From positions 7,907,001 to 7,971,000 of the forward strand of contig CM076275.1 of NCBI GenBank assembly GCA_038380795.1: DNA of 64,000 bases, given 5' to 3'. Positions 12,311 through 23,800 of this stretch are shown here, one piece after another. A program made the translations under genes and the position numbers. The notes beneath the pieces are model-generated. The model was not told where the DNA came from and ran no database searches. It saw only the letters and a program-made list of their open reading frames with translations. Origin of the DNA: Pyrocephalus nanus. Lineage: Eukaryota > Chordata > Aves > Passeriformes > Tyrannidae. Position 1 is the stretch's first letter, and every line of letters begins with the position of its first letter.

Positions 12311-15300
12311 TGTATGGCTGGAAGCTGAATTTATAGGATCCTGGGAATGGCAGAGCTTGGATTCAGTGAGAAAGGCTGCTCCTAATCACCAAAAGGCCAG
12401 ACCCAGTGAAAGGACATGAATGTCAGCAGGGCTCAAAGTGCAAAAAGGAGTCCACAAGTGGCAGTCTCAGCAGATGAAACTGTAGTTCCTGGATTAAAAG
12501 GAATTTGGTCATCTGTATCTGTGCCTGATCCATGTCTGCACCTTGATGGAGATGACTGGGTAGAGGTGTGTGAGTCTGAGGCCCCAGCTGGTCAATACAG
12601 TGAGGGTGACAGGACAGATATTTGGGCTCAGGTACAAGGACACCTGGTGCCTCCTCCCTCCCGTGCTCTGCAGGGAACTGCACCTCGTGCTGCCCAGCCC
12701 TTTGCCAGGAGTGTCTGGTCACCCTCCATGAAATCCTGGTGGATTCTTAGGGACAGCAGGACCTGTGGCCACCAGCAGCTCTGTGATTCAGCCTGAGCAG
12801 AGAAACAGCAAAGCACAAAGCTCAGGGGCATCTCAGCTAAACAGGCAGATGCAGGACAGCATGATCAGCATTATCAGCTGCCTCCAGCACTCTCATCACC
12901 ATCTGCTCCTGGCAAACATCTCAGCACTGGAGGACAGCTGTCCCAAGTCCAGGCACTGCGAGGCTGCCTTGAGCTTGGGAGCAGCCTAGATTTCTTCTTC
13001 CAAAATACACAGAGGGAAGAATACAAGATGCAACATCTCTGGGTATTTCCTACAGAAACCGCAGCATAACATGAGAACCTCAGCTGTTTTTTTAACTGTA
13101 AAACCAAGTTTCTTGGTATGTGGGGCTAGAAAACTGTGAACTAAGAGCTTCCAGATGCTCAGAAAATGGGAAGGAATGAAGGAAAGAGGATCTTGGCAGG
13201 GATGAATAAGGATAAGAAGGAAAAGCATACTGCAGGCAGCAGCCATGGGCTTTGGCAGCCGCTTCCTCATGTAGAAGGAAAAAAAACCAATTTAAAAGCT
13301 GCTTGGGGAAAAGGAGGTTCAGCAGTAGATTTTTTTCATCTTCGTTAACAGAGCAAAAGGACTGCTCCTCATATCCCTGATGGGCTGAAGACAGTGCCTT
13401 CATTGCAAAGCACCTCGTTTTCACTACCAGGCTGAAAATGTACGAGGCATCAAAAATAATGTCACATTTATTAGGGAAGCAATTCAAGTGCAAAACTCAC
13501 CGAGGGACATGGGGAGCTGACTACATGCAGAAATCAAAGGAAACCCTTGATCGAAAAGAAATGTTTAGCCACTATGTTCAAAGGCTCTCTAAATCAAAGA
13601 CAAAATCCTTCTTTAATCAAGGGCATTGACCGTAGCTGAAAGCACATGGAGCCACCAACATCGCCTTTCATGGCAGGACTGCTGGTGCCAAAGCTCTTAT
13701 ACCCCAGTATCCTTCCCCCAATATCCTGCATCTGTGTCCTGGGAGCAGCTCCCAGCACTTAAAACAAAGCACAGTTTTGCAGGGACAATAAACCTCAGCC
13801 ATCAGCCATCCGAAGCATCACAGTGTCCTTGTTTCAGCAGCCTGAAAATCCAGCCTCTGTCTTTGAGCCTGAAGGAGTCATTAGGAAAAGGAGCAAGAGT
13901 TAATTGGGCCGTATCTAATCTCAGCCCAACCCCAGGATCAATACCTGTTCACTAAAGTTTATCAGCAGTGTTTGACCATCATTTATCAGCTTTGGGGAGA
14001 TTGCTTTCAGAGAGGTGTGCAGCCTGCTGACGCACAGATGGGGTCACAGAGTATTGATTTTCCAAACCAGAGAGCAGATACCGACGATTAACAAGCACAC
14101 ATTTGTTGTGGCTAAAACAACCAGCAGTAGCATGAGATGCTGGCAGGGCAAGAGCTCGCCAAGAATGAAGTACACATTTATGAATGAAATTCTGAAATGA
14201 CGTGGATCTCACAGTGCCTTGTGGCAGTGAAGCTTTCAGGAAAAGCCATCTCTGAAAACAGGCTCAGTGTTTCCAGCCTCCGCTGTCTTTTCTCTCCCCT
14301 TTTTGGTATGTTCAGGACCAGAGTCCAGCAGTAGAAACATCTTCCCCAGCTCTAGCCTGTCTGCTACTTTTTCTCTCTTTCCTCCCAAAATCTCTTTTCT
14401 ATCGGTCTGTGAAAAAGTGCACTTCCCATTTTAAAATCCTTCCATAGCTAACAGGAAGAAGAAATGTTGACAGAAATTAAAGCCTTATTTCATAGTTTAC
14501 TTTCCTTTACTTCCTTTCCTCACTTTTCAAATTTTTTTTTAATAGCCATTTTTCCCATGGAACTGAGCAGGCTGAGAGCTCTCTGTCAGAAAAGACTCAT
14601 GTCCTCCACTTGCCTAATTGGTGAGAGGGACCAAAGAATTTCAGCATCCTCTGGCCATGTATTTTGTTGAAATCAGAAGTATAATACTGTTTTTCTGAGT
14701 TCTGAGCAAGCCATGTATCAATACCCACTAGGGCTGCCAATGAACTCACAGGAGTAGCTAGAAATGCCGAGTCTTTCTGGGGTTGTAATGGAAGTCATTT
14801 GCACTATATTTCTTTTTATTGATCAACTGGCTTACAAAGTGATGGAAAGTATTATAAAAACTTGACAAAATGTTTTCAAGAAATTAGGAAAAAATGTGAA
14901 AATATTATGCATTTCAGACCTCCACTAAAAAAAGCTCCCAGTCCTGGGGACCTCGGGTTAGCCAAGGACCACAGAGGGGCCGCTGCTTCTCTGCCAGATT
15001 CTGAAAACTTCTGTGGAAAATATCACTTCATTCAGTCGTGTTACGAACCTCTGCAAGGATAAGGATTCAGCAGCCTTTTTGGTCCAGCAGCAGAGTTTTT
15101 TCTCCCTCATTGTGACTGGTTTTTTCATACTATTCAGGTGGGATAACCCTTCCTACCCTGCCTGTGCTGTTTCCCATTCTTTTGCTGTTTAGGTCTGGGA
15201 GGGCTCTAGCTCTGTCTTCTCCCAGTGTTCTGGCCAGTCCTTCACCAGCTCTGCAGCCAGGCCAATGCATCCAGAGTTCACCTAGACTTCACCCAACTTT

Positions 15301-15370
15301 TCTAAAGAGACACTTTTCAGATATAATCACTTCAAACTCACCTGGGGGAAAGAGTACATAAAGGCAACAG

Positions 15371-15550
15371 TCACAGAATCACAGAATCACAGAATGGTTT
15401 GGGCTGAAAGAGACCTTAAAAATCATCTTGTTCCATCCCTTACCATGGACAGGGACACCTTCCACTTGACCAGGTTTCTCAAAACCCCATGCAACCTGGC
15501 CTCAGGGATGGGGTGTCCACATCTTCTCTGGTCAGTGGGCAGTAGCTGCA
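15371..15550 (-). mobile_element. CR1 LINE 3' end fragment, minus strand
   Basis: The left edge is TCACAGAATCACAGAATCACAG, the reverse complement of the CR1 3' tail repeat in about three units. The typical CR1 3' UTR and ORF2 end follow in antisense (GGTTTGGGCTGAAAGAGACC, then GGGACACCTTCCACTTGACC). Similarity fades near 15550. It is a short, inactive, 5'-truncated copy. Confidence 0.92.
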
Positions 15551-15721
15551 GGAAGACAGGAACTTCTATCCAAACAGACCAGGTGAGAGAGATCCAGGAT
15601 CCTTATCAAGAGAAGTTCATACCAGAGCTCTTTTTTAAGTTGTCTCACACATAATTCAAAGCAAGGTCCAGCCCTGGACAAGGGACATGTGGTTCTTGGG
15701 AGCAGGGACAGAGCTAGCCTG

Positions 15722-15965
15722 AGCTGTGCAGAAGGTGAGATTAGACCAGATCATCCTCCCTGAGTCTGTGACCCCGAAAGGACCATATGGTCCTTTCAGA
15801 GCATATACCATATGCTTCCCATCTTGTTAAGCTCCACGAAAGAGGGAGTGGGCAGGGGGTGCTGATTCTAGCTGGAGAAAGGGGGGAGTGACTTGCTAGA
15901 GGAGATTGAAATCTGTGTTTACCCAATTATCGGCCGCAGTGCTTAATCACTCTGCCCTGGATCTC
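15722..15965 (+). repeat. Possible tail of an old CR1/L3 element and a MIR-like remnant
   Basis: CTGTGCAGAAGGTGAGATTA followed by GACCAGATCATCC resembles the 3' end of old amniote CR1/L3 elements (TGTGCAGGAGGTCAGACTAG...ATGATCAT). From about 15840 onward the order GAGTGACTTGCTAGAGG, TTGAAATCTGTGTTTACCC and AGTGCTTAATCACTCTGCCC resembles the 3' half of a MIR-like element. Both are short and diverged, so the calls are tentative. A 22-bp palindrome lies between them. Confidence 0.4.
15776..15816. repeat. Perfect 22-bp palindrome followed by a 7-bp hairpin
   Basis: 15776-15797 is a perfect palindrome with half-site GAAAGGACCAT. Immediately after it, 15800-15816 reads AGCATAT-ACC-ATATGCT, a 7-bp stem with a 3-base loop. 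Both are centred on ATAT-type dyads. The cluster could be a protein-binding site or a chance product of repeat decay. Confidence 0.7.
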
Positions 15966-16800
15966 TCTGGCAGCCGCAGGGGCAGTCGGATGTGGAGGCG
16001 GGAGACAGATAGGATTTAATAAAGAAGCAATTTTATGAAGGAATACTTTGCTTTTGGCATTTTCTGTAGGAGTGGGAAAAATGATAGTTTTTCTCCAGTA
16101 ATGCCAGGAAAAGCAAAAAAAAAGCAGAGCTCCAGTTTTCTGGAGGACCAACCTCATGTGCTCCCACTGCCTCCACATCCCATGGAGATCCCACATGGGA
16201 GCCAAGGAGAGGGACACAAATGACGAGAGGAGAGCCTTGCCAGGAGCCAAAACCCCCTGCACTGTTCCTGACTAGGGACACTCCTGGGCAGCCAGTGGCA
16301 GCAGCTGTTCCACCTGCAAGAGACAGAGCCCCAAGGTGACCACTGTGACCAGAGCTGACCACAGCCCAGGGTATTCCCACCTGCCACGTGTCATTGCCCA
16401 GTAAGCCATAGCAGAGGAGGAAAGGGTTTCATGGAATGAACCCGTGGGGTTCAGTGTCACTGCAGTGGTAGGAGAGCAGAGGCAAACAGGCCAAGAGGTG
16501 GGCTGGGAACGTACCCCCACAGCAGGGAGCTGTGTGATTCCGCCCCAGCCAATTTCAGCCAGTAATCCTTACAAACACAAGGCCTATCCCCATCATGTTC
16601 ATCCTCCTTGGGAAGCATTTGATTGGCATCCAGGCATAGTCTCTTCTGAACAATTCAACAAGCTGTGATTTATGTGATGTCTTTGTCTTCAGACACTGCT
16701 GTCAGCAATACCCATTCTCAGGCAAAGCTGCCAATGCCTGCAGATATCCAAAGGTCTCTATCATGGACATGCTGTCCTTGCTGAAGGATAAGCTCAGCAA

Positions 16801-16822
16801 TACTAAAGCAGAAGCTTTAGTA
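16801..16822. repeat. Inverted repeat, 9-bp perfect stem
   Basis: TACTAAAGC, a four-base loop AGAA, then GCTTTAGTA. It is not next to a recognised gene end, so a regulatory role is not supported. Confidence 0.7.
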
Positions 16823-17690
16823 AAAGTAGACATGATAATTTTCTAATTTTATCCTGCAGCTATGCTCAGCCCCCTCCCAGAAAACAGAGGTCCCAAGGGC
16901 AAGGTTTCCAGAACAGAAGGGAAAACAAATTGATATACTGTCCTGGGCTCCAAAGATTCTCCTACAGCTGGAGAAAATACCGGGTGCTTTCCCAGCAGCT
17001 ACTCACAGAATCTTTTGTCAGAGTGTTCAATATCTTCCATGCACCCAGAGCAACAGAATAGTTTTCTCAGCATTAATGGGAAAGAATCCAAGACAAAAAT
17101 CACTACAGACCAAATTATGGTTGACGTTTGGGGTTTTTTTTCTGCAGGAAAAATCAGTGTTTGAGCAGTTTCCCCTGGATACAGGAGCAGCTGATCACTG
17201 CACGCTGCTAGCTCTCACCTTTTAAGGCAAAAGGGTATGGCTGTCTCGCCTACCTGAATGGATCCAGCTGTACCATCTCCTTTCCTCCAGGTGACTTGCA
17301 GATCTCCCAGTGGGCTTGTACATGCTCAGTAAACCTCCTCCTCTCCATGGATGTGCTGCTGTGTGGGACTTGCTTTTCTGCACTTCTTGCACTGACTGCT
17401 TTCAAAACTGTCTTAGATACCATGGGCAAGGTTCTGAATACACCTGGAAGCTCCAGGCCTGGCCAACCCAGCAGGTAACAGAGCTTTAGGGATTTTAGCC
17501 TTTAAATCCAACACAATCAGCTCTTTGGACCCAAGAGAACTTTGGGAACTCTTTTTTTGACACCTCTGGGTTTCACATTTGCATTGGCCTTTCTCCAAAC
17601 TTCACTCATCCCACCCATTGCAAGGCAGCAGCAAAGTCTCCACCTGCCTTGCTGACATCCTGAGCACTGAGGATCCTCTGGTGCCTGCCC

Positions 17691-17773
17691 TTCATGTATC
17701 ATTTGGGTCTGTTTTGTGATCTTTGAATGCTTTTGACTGGTGACTCTGTTGCAATTTCCTAGAGGCACTGGTG
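17691..17773 (-). repeat. Unidentified dispersed repeat, copy B, inverted
   Basis: The minus strand reads CACCAGTGCCTCTAGGAAAT, AGAGTCACCAGTCAAAAGC, ATTCAAAGATCACAAAACAG. It is the inverted partner of copy A, 6.2 kb away. Similarity drops outside the core on both sides, so these look like two insertions or two conserved relics of one element rather than a recent inverted duplication of the whole region. Confidence 0.75.
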
Positions 17774-19967
17774 GCTTTTCTCTGGACATCAGGTCTTCAC
17801 AACAAACAAATACCGGCCCTGGTATAACAAGTGGTCCTCCTGCCTGTCATGGATGGACCATTGCAGGGAGACAGGTAGTTTCTCAAACTTTTCATTCCTC
17901 TGCAATGCAATTTCTTATTCCTTTGCAGCACTTTGCTACTGACAAAAATGTAACTTGAAAGCACTCAGATTTGGCCAAAGGATGATGTAGACAGCTGGTC
18001 CACCTGGAGGCAGACCTGACAGTTCAACTTGCCTCCTTACCCATCACCCCTTCCCCACGTTCCTTCTGTAGCATCAATTCCCTCTCCAGTTGCCTTCCAC
18101 AAGCCAAGAGAAGACACCACCAGAAACTGCAGATATCTTCTGTCCCATGCCACGAGTGGTGGCCATCACCCAACAAGGTGACCACGGGGACACCATCCCA
18201 TACCAGCACCTCCTTTGGGGTCTGTCTGTCCCCTCCATTTCCCCACAACAGGCGCCGCACCCGGCAAGTCACACAGCACGGCTGGCAGAGCTGCCTGACT
18301 CATTTTTCTCTCTACTCCTCCAGCTGATGTGTTTGGAGGAACACGCTGCTCTGACAAGGTGACACATCCTGAGAAAGCCCACACTGCCGAGGACGGTACC
18401 GGGAGCACCCAGCGCAGTAGCAGTTTGCAGCTCTTTTTCATTCCTCCCCAGTCAAATGAGCCCCAAGCATTTCTGTTTGATTTTCCTGAAGGATATAGAA
18501 TAGATGTCAATCAGGAGAGAGGAGCCCTGGAATCCCACTCTTTAGAAGGCATCTCATAAACACACAGCTGTCAGCAGAGACACTTGGAAAGGAAGGGCAA
18601 TTGCTAATGGAGAAACTGCATTAAAAACCAAGTGTGCCTGATGTTCAGCTGCAGCAGCCTTAGCAGCCTGTGCTGGATCCTTCTTTTGGCAAAGGCAACT
18701 GCCCTTGACTCTGTTGGTTTGGCTCAATTTGTTGTGGAATAATTAAGTTCAGTCCATTGTATTGCATAATCTGGAGTTTCTTCAACCTGCTTCAGTAGCA
18801 AAGTACTTAATCTCATCCAGCTCTGGGAGCAGTTAGGAACATGAAATTCAGTCAGTGCAAAGCTATCAGAAGTCTAAGCAGTAAGAGGATGAAGAGAGAA
18901 GTGTCCAGGAGGCAGGGGGAGGTCAGCAGCCTGCCTCTGCTTTGATGCCTCTGAGTTGTGGAGGAAGGAGAAAACTACAGTGTTACACACTTAAAATGTC
19001 CCAGGAGCCAACACAGTTCACACCTGCAGAGCATTTCTCATAAACGCTGAGGATTTACCCATCAAACTCAAGTTTGGAAATGTGCCTGGATGTTTCCAAG
19101 GAATCTGAGGAAAGATGTTGCTGTTTCTGGACAATCCAAAGTATCACATTTCCTGGCTACAGGAAGGATCTCTAAACTGAAAAATGTGCAAATGTGTTTT
19201 ACCAGGAGTGGGCACATCCCAAACAAGGGTAATCAGAGAAACTCTTTTCAGTACTGTTCTGTATACATGTTCCAGATTAAGGAAGAAAATCTTTCCCCCA
19301 GTTGCCCCGCTGTGTAACCATCAATGCCCTTGCTAAGTCCCCTTCCAGCTTTGGGAATTGAGCCCAAAAGACCTCTTAGCACCTGTTGGTTCTACTCACA
19401 CTGTGGATCTGGCACGTAACGGGACAGTGCTGGATCGAGATGTATCTCTTTCAGGTATAAAAAATTATTATCCCTCCCTCTCTTGCTCCTCAAAATGGTG
19501 ATAACACCACGTGAACCATTGTCCCAGGCATGTTAGAGGACTGTTGCTGTACTCAGAGGTCCACAAACACCCAGTTCATCCACCGAGAGCTGCTGGGCAG
19601 GTCACACCCCAAAACAGCTTTACTCACTAAGTTAAAATAGATGCAACTGGGAGAAGTTCTTTCTGCCTCATGTTACAGGTCAGAGGGAAACCCAGTTGAG
19701 AGGGAGGAATCTCCCTCACCACTGAAGCAAAATCATGAGAGATGTTCATGGCAGGGGAAAGCATCCTCAAGAGCTGTGTTCGGACTGGGGTATCCCTTGG
19801 ACAGTGGAGCAGCTGCCAATGGAGCCGAGATTTCTCTTTCACAAACAGCTCCTTGAATTGCTCTTGGCATTGACTTTTTCCTGTTCAGCTAATTAAAAAT
19901 CTGTCTTTGAGTCATAAGCCCCCATTAGTAATAATTTGCTTTGCACTTCTCCAGTGATTTATGGCTG

Positions 19968-20045
19968 AGATATCAAAGTGCTTTAGAAACATTAATTAAT
20001 CCTTCTAATACCCAAGGGACTGATCCACTCTCTGCAATGCACCAC
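19968..20045 (+). repeat. Partial MIR-like ancient repeat
   Basis: The segment ATCAAAGTGCTTTAGAAACA followed by TTAATTAATCCT matches the 5' core of the repeat at 5272-5466. Only this part is recognisable. The downstream half is absent or too diverged. Confidence 0.5.
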
Positions 20046-20725
20046 TGGTGGTGTAACTGTAGGAAATCCCCAGGGTTTACTCCAAACTACGGGCAGGGAG
20101 AGGGGAAGGGAGCAGCATCCGACCCAACGGCTCATCTCGGCTGCTGCCTGCAATCAGAGATGTGCAGTCAAAATAGCAGCACTGAATGTGTAGCCTCAAG
20201 CGAGCCCCAGGCACAGCCAGGCTCCCTGCTCTCCAGCAGCAGTTCTTGCTGCTGTCCCCGTCTGCCCAGGGAGGGAAGGGGAGCTGCAACACCCCAGCTC
20301 TGCTCTGTGGAACACACCAGGAAAGGTGTGTGTGGATCAAAGCCATCTTCGCCCAGAAGTGGCTTCACCAAACACCTTCACCCTGCAAGTGGCAGCGACA
20401 GGGCCATTAATCAAAGCCACACTACTCCTACTAACACATGTATTTCCCTTGCTGTCCTGCCCATTTCTCAAACCTATTTATTGTACAAAGCTGCTTTATC
20501 ACAGCTTGCAGTGCAGACCCGGGGCTGTCTCCCACACCTGGGATGGGGCTCCAGTCCTTGCTGGGTGATAAGGATTGTTAACTCCATTGGCTTCGGAGAG
20601 CCTTTCATCCTTGCACACACCAATGAGGCAGTTGCCACCTGGTGTTGTCCCAGTACTTTGAATGTTGTCACCACAAGACTGTGGGGTGGAGCTGGCTCTG
20701 GTGTGGTGCCAGAGACTGGGAAAGG

Positions 20726-20732
20726 TATAAAG
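20726..20732 (+). promoter_or_regulatory. TATA box of the SPINK gene
   Basis: TATAAAG lies 90 bp before the SPINK start codon. Initiation about 30 bp downstream would fall near 20756-20760 and give a 5' leader of about 55-60 nt with no upstream ATG. A CCAAT motif at 20620-20624 and an E-box CACCTG at 20636-20641 precede it, and TGGGAAA lies at 20717-20723. A TATA-driven compact promoter suits a highly expressed secretory gene. The transcription start is inferred. Confidence 0.8.
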
Positions 20733-20815
20733 GTCCCAGGAGAGACAGGACCTCTGACAGACTGAGGAGTGTCCCAGTTTCTCTCTGCTGTGCGCAGTAA
20801 AGCATCACCTTGACC

Positions 20816-23800
20816 ATGAAGGCAACCGGTGTTTTCCTGCTCCTCTCCCTGGCACTCTTCTGCTACCAAGGTGAGTGCAACATTTTGCTTAGGAGCCGTT
20901 TCCTCTCCTTGCTAAAGCTCCCAGGTCTGTCACATGGAAAGGTGAGTCTGGGAACAGGCCAGCTGGTGCTGGGACCTTGCTGTGGCCCTGGACAGGGAAT
21001 GCTGCAATGGCCAACGTGCATTAAATCAGTGGTCTGTGAGCAAGCCTAAAACAATGATTTTGAAAGGGTGCCTGGCACCTGCTCCTAAAAACGAGCAGAC
21101 CTGCTGAGCTGATGCTCTTCATTTGGGGCTACAATTCAGCCTGGAGCTTCTGATTTCTAGGACAGTGTGATCCTTTTAGACTGAATAGGTGCTATTCTGG
21201 TTTTTAAAAAGCAAATCCAAGAAGACAGGAAATGAATCTATGCAAGGGAAAATGCAGCTCTCGGTACCAAATCCAATGTTTAAGCCAACTGTGTTTTCAA
21301 AATCCCATATGGTGCACAGGGATGCGAACATGAGCTGTTGCTGCTCCTCAGGTCCTGCTCACCAGGGATGTCTGTGTTTGTGGGTTCATTCAGAACAGGA
21401 GGGAGCTTCAAAGCAAGTCCTCCATCATCCTGTTTACTGTGCAGCAGTTGCCACTGCAGGGCTGTCTGAGCACAAAATCTGGACTCATTTCAGATGAACT
21501 GAGCACGTAGAGAGCTACAGCTCCTGGGTCTGAACCAGTGCTAGTCCAAAGTAAAACCCTGAAATATTAAACAGTGAGTACAAGTGTGTACCAGGTCCTC
21601 AGCACCAAAACATTTCTCTCTACAGCCCCTCTGCTATTGTACCACAATGGTTGTTAATAGAAATATAGTCTAAACTCTCCATATGGATGACTTCTGGATC
21701 TGTAAGAAACCCAAGATCTTCTCGGTTCTGACTTTTGCTGAACAAATCTGGGTTGTTTTTCAAAATACACTCACAGAATGTTCCACCTATGTGATCCCAG
21801 ATGTCAGGTCAGGGCTGGAGAAGCCAACTGAAGTCATGGCTTGCTCCCACCAGCTTTGGTGTGAGACCTCAGGGTCCAATAATTTCTCCATCTAGTAGAG
21901 ACCTTCAGCAACTTGTCTTTTGCTTTGCTTCTGTGTGGTACAAACCTACTGACAGTAGAAAAATCACTCTGGATTTACTCCAGCACTGTTCCAGCATCAG
22001 CAACAGTTTCTCAGTTACTCATGAATGTGTGATAAGAGGAAAGAAAAGTCCCCTTTGCTCCTGACAGCTGGCAGGTGAAGTCACTAGAAGTGCATCTTGC
22101 CTTGGCAGGGCCTTGCACCATCATGGTGTTTCTGCCAGGGGAAAAAGGCATATGCAGCAGTGAGGGACCCAGATGAAAAATGTGGGAGATCTATGGGAAG
22201 AAAGTGTTTTCTGGGATAAAGGTGTTTGAGTGAAGACATACAGTCCTCAGGCTAAAGCATCTTTATTCGGTCCCCCTTCAAACCTGCCCAAGCGATGGGT
22301 GCTAAGACATCTCTTTCTCTCTCTCTCTCTCCCCACTCTTTCTCTAGGAATTGCTGAGGTGGATGGAGCTGCTGGAAGAGGAACAGAGGTAAGGGCTCCT
22401 GGTTTTGTGTAGCACAAGTGAGACAGCACTAACCCATAAAACTGGGGAGCGACCGTTGCTTAATGCAGTGAAGTGTAGTGGGTTGGCAGCCCAAAGATAT
22501 CGGTGCCTGGAAATCTCATTCCACCTGCTGTGCCTCAGCAAAATCCCAGTGATTGTCCTGGTTTTTCACTGCATTCCATTCCCTCCTTCCCCTACCCCAC
22601 AGTGGAGGAAAACTTAGTAAAGAGCCAAATATTGCTGTCACCTGCCAAGAAGATCAGAGCTCCCCTTACTCTCTGGCTTGCAAGTGTGAGGACTGGTATT
22701 GTTGTGGCATAAAAATAAAAACTGGGAAGAATATGGTCAGGCACTGCCCACGGAGCACTTATTTACTCTGTACTGTTACTCCTAAGGTTTGCAGCAGTGC
22801 CAGGAGTTCAGCTGGCGAAAGGACATGGTGGCAAAAGGTCCCAGTGTTTCTGAGAGCTCATAGCAGAGCTCTGAGCAAGATGGGATGGGTTATCAAGATA
22901 GAAAAAATGTGCACCTTGCTGCGAAAGCAGAGCTCCTTCGGCAAATCAAAAAAATTATTAACATTTTCAGCATTACCCTTTTGTGTCTCCAGCCAGCCTG
23001 TGGCAATTTCAACCTAAACAGAGGCTGTACCAGGATCTTTGAACCCGTCTGTGGCACGGATGACGTCCTGTACAGCAACGAGTGTCTGTTGTGCCTTCAG
23101 AACATGTGAGTATCTGGACCTGCTGCAAGGCTAAATATCACACAGATGAGGGCTACTACATATGCCTGGGATTTCCTAGAAGGAAAGCTGTTTGCATGCA
23201 GCTGGGCGGAGCGTGGGCACTGAGCCCAGCACATCTGGCACGGATCTGGCCTCCCGCACAGATGCTGCACCCACTGCTCTGAGCATGTGGACTCTGGCTG
23301 AGAAATAGGTCCATTGTGTGCAGCTCAGCACATGAGCTGCCCACAAGCAGGGACTGCACGGCCAAAATCTCCCCATACCTGCAGCTGCCAAACTGCAGCG
23401 ATAGCTCAGACTGTGCTGGCGGGCATCCAGGATCTCAGACAAATGGCAAAGTCCTCGGAGTCTGCCCAGATCTAGCATGCAGGCAGAAAAATATTTTTCC
23501 AGATGACCTCGGATGTGTGGTGGCTGAGGAAAAACTATGTTTTTTCACCTCAGCAATTTATAGCTGAGCTCTGCTTTCTGTCTTCTCTATATATGCAAGG
23601 ATACAATTTGCTCTGGGTATTTTTAAGAATGAGCTTTATATTTAATCTGTGCTGGTGCCAGATTGTACTGTTTTAGCAGAAGGCTAGGTCCAAATGCTAG
23701 CAATGTCTCTGGCAAGATTTGATTCACTTCGTCTGGCTTGGGCCCTAAGTAATTTAAAGTATATTTATACATTGGAAGCACTCTGTGTCAGACAAGTGAA

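Larger units (their letters stand above)
5467..15370. other. Gene-poor interval
   Basis: No exon was recognised. It holds the C-rich tract at 8.1 kb, the G-rich tract at 10.7 kb, repeat copy A at 11.4 kb and the AT-rich enhancer-like segment at 12.0-12.3 kb. The remaining sequence is unique-looking, with only short frames. Confidence 0.5.
15966..20725. other. Gene-poor interval upstream of the SPINK promoter
   Basis: It holds the hairpin at 16.8 kb, repeat copy B at 17.7 kb and the MIR-like piece at 19.97 kb. A 274-codon frame at 19941-20765 runs into the SPINK TATA box and crosses the predicted transcription start. It is therefore a chance frame in promoter-proximal DNA. Nothing else was recognised. 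Confidence 0.5.

Noticed and set aside
19941..20765. 274-codon frame on +
   Set aside because: It crosses the SPINK TATA box and predicted transcription start and shows no domain. Chance frame.
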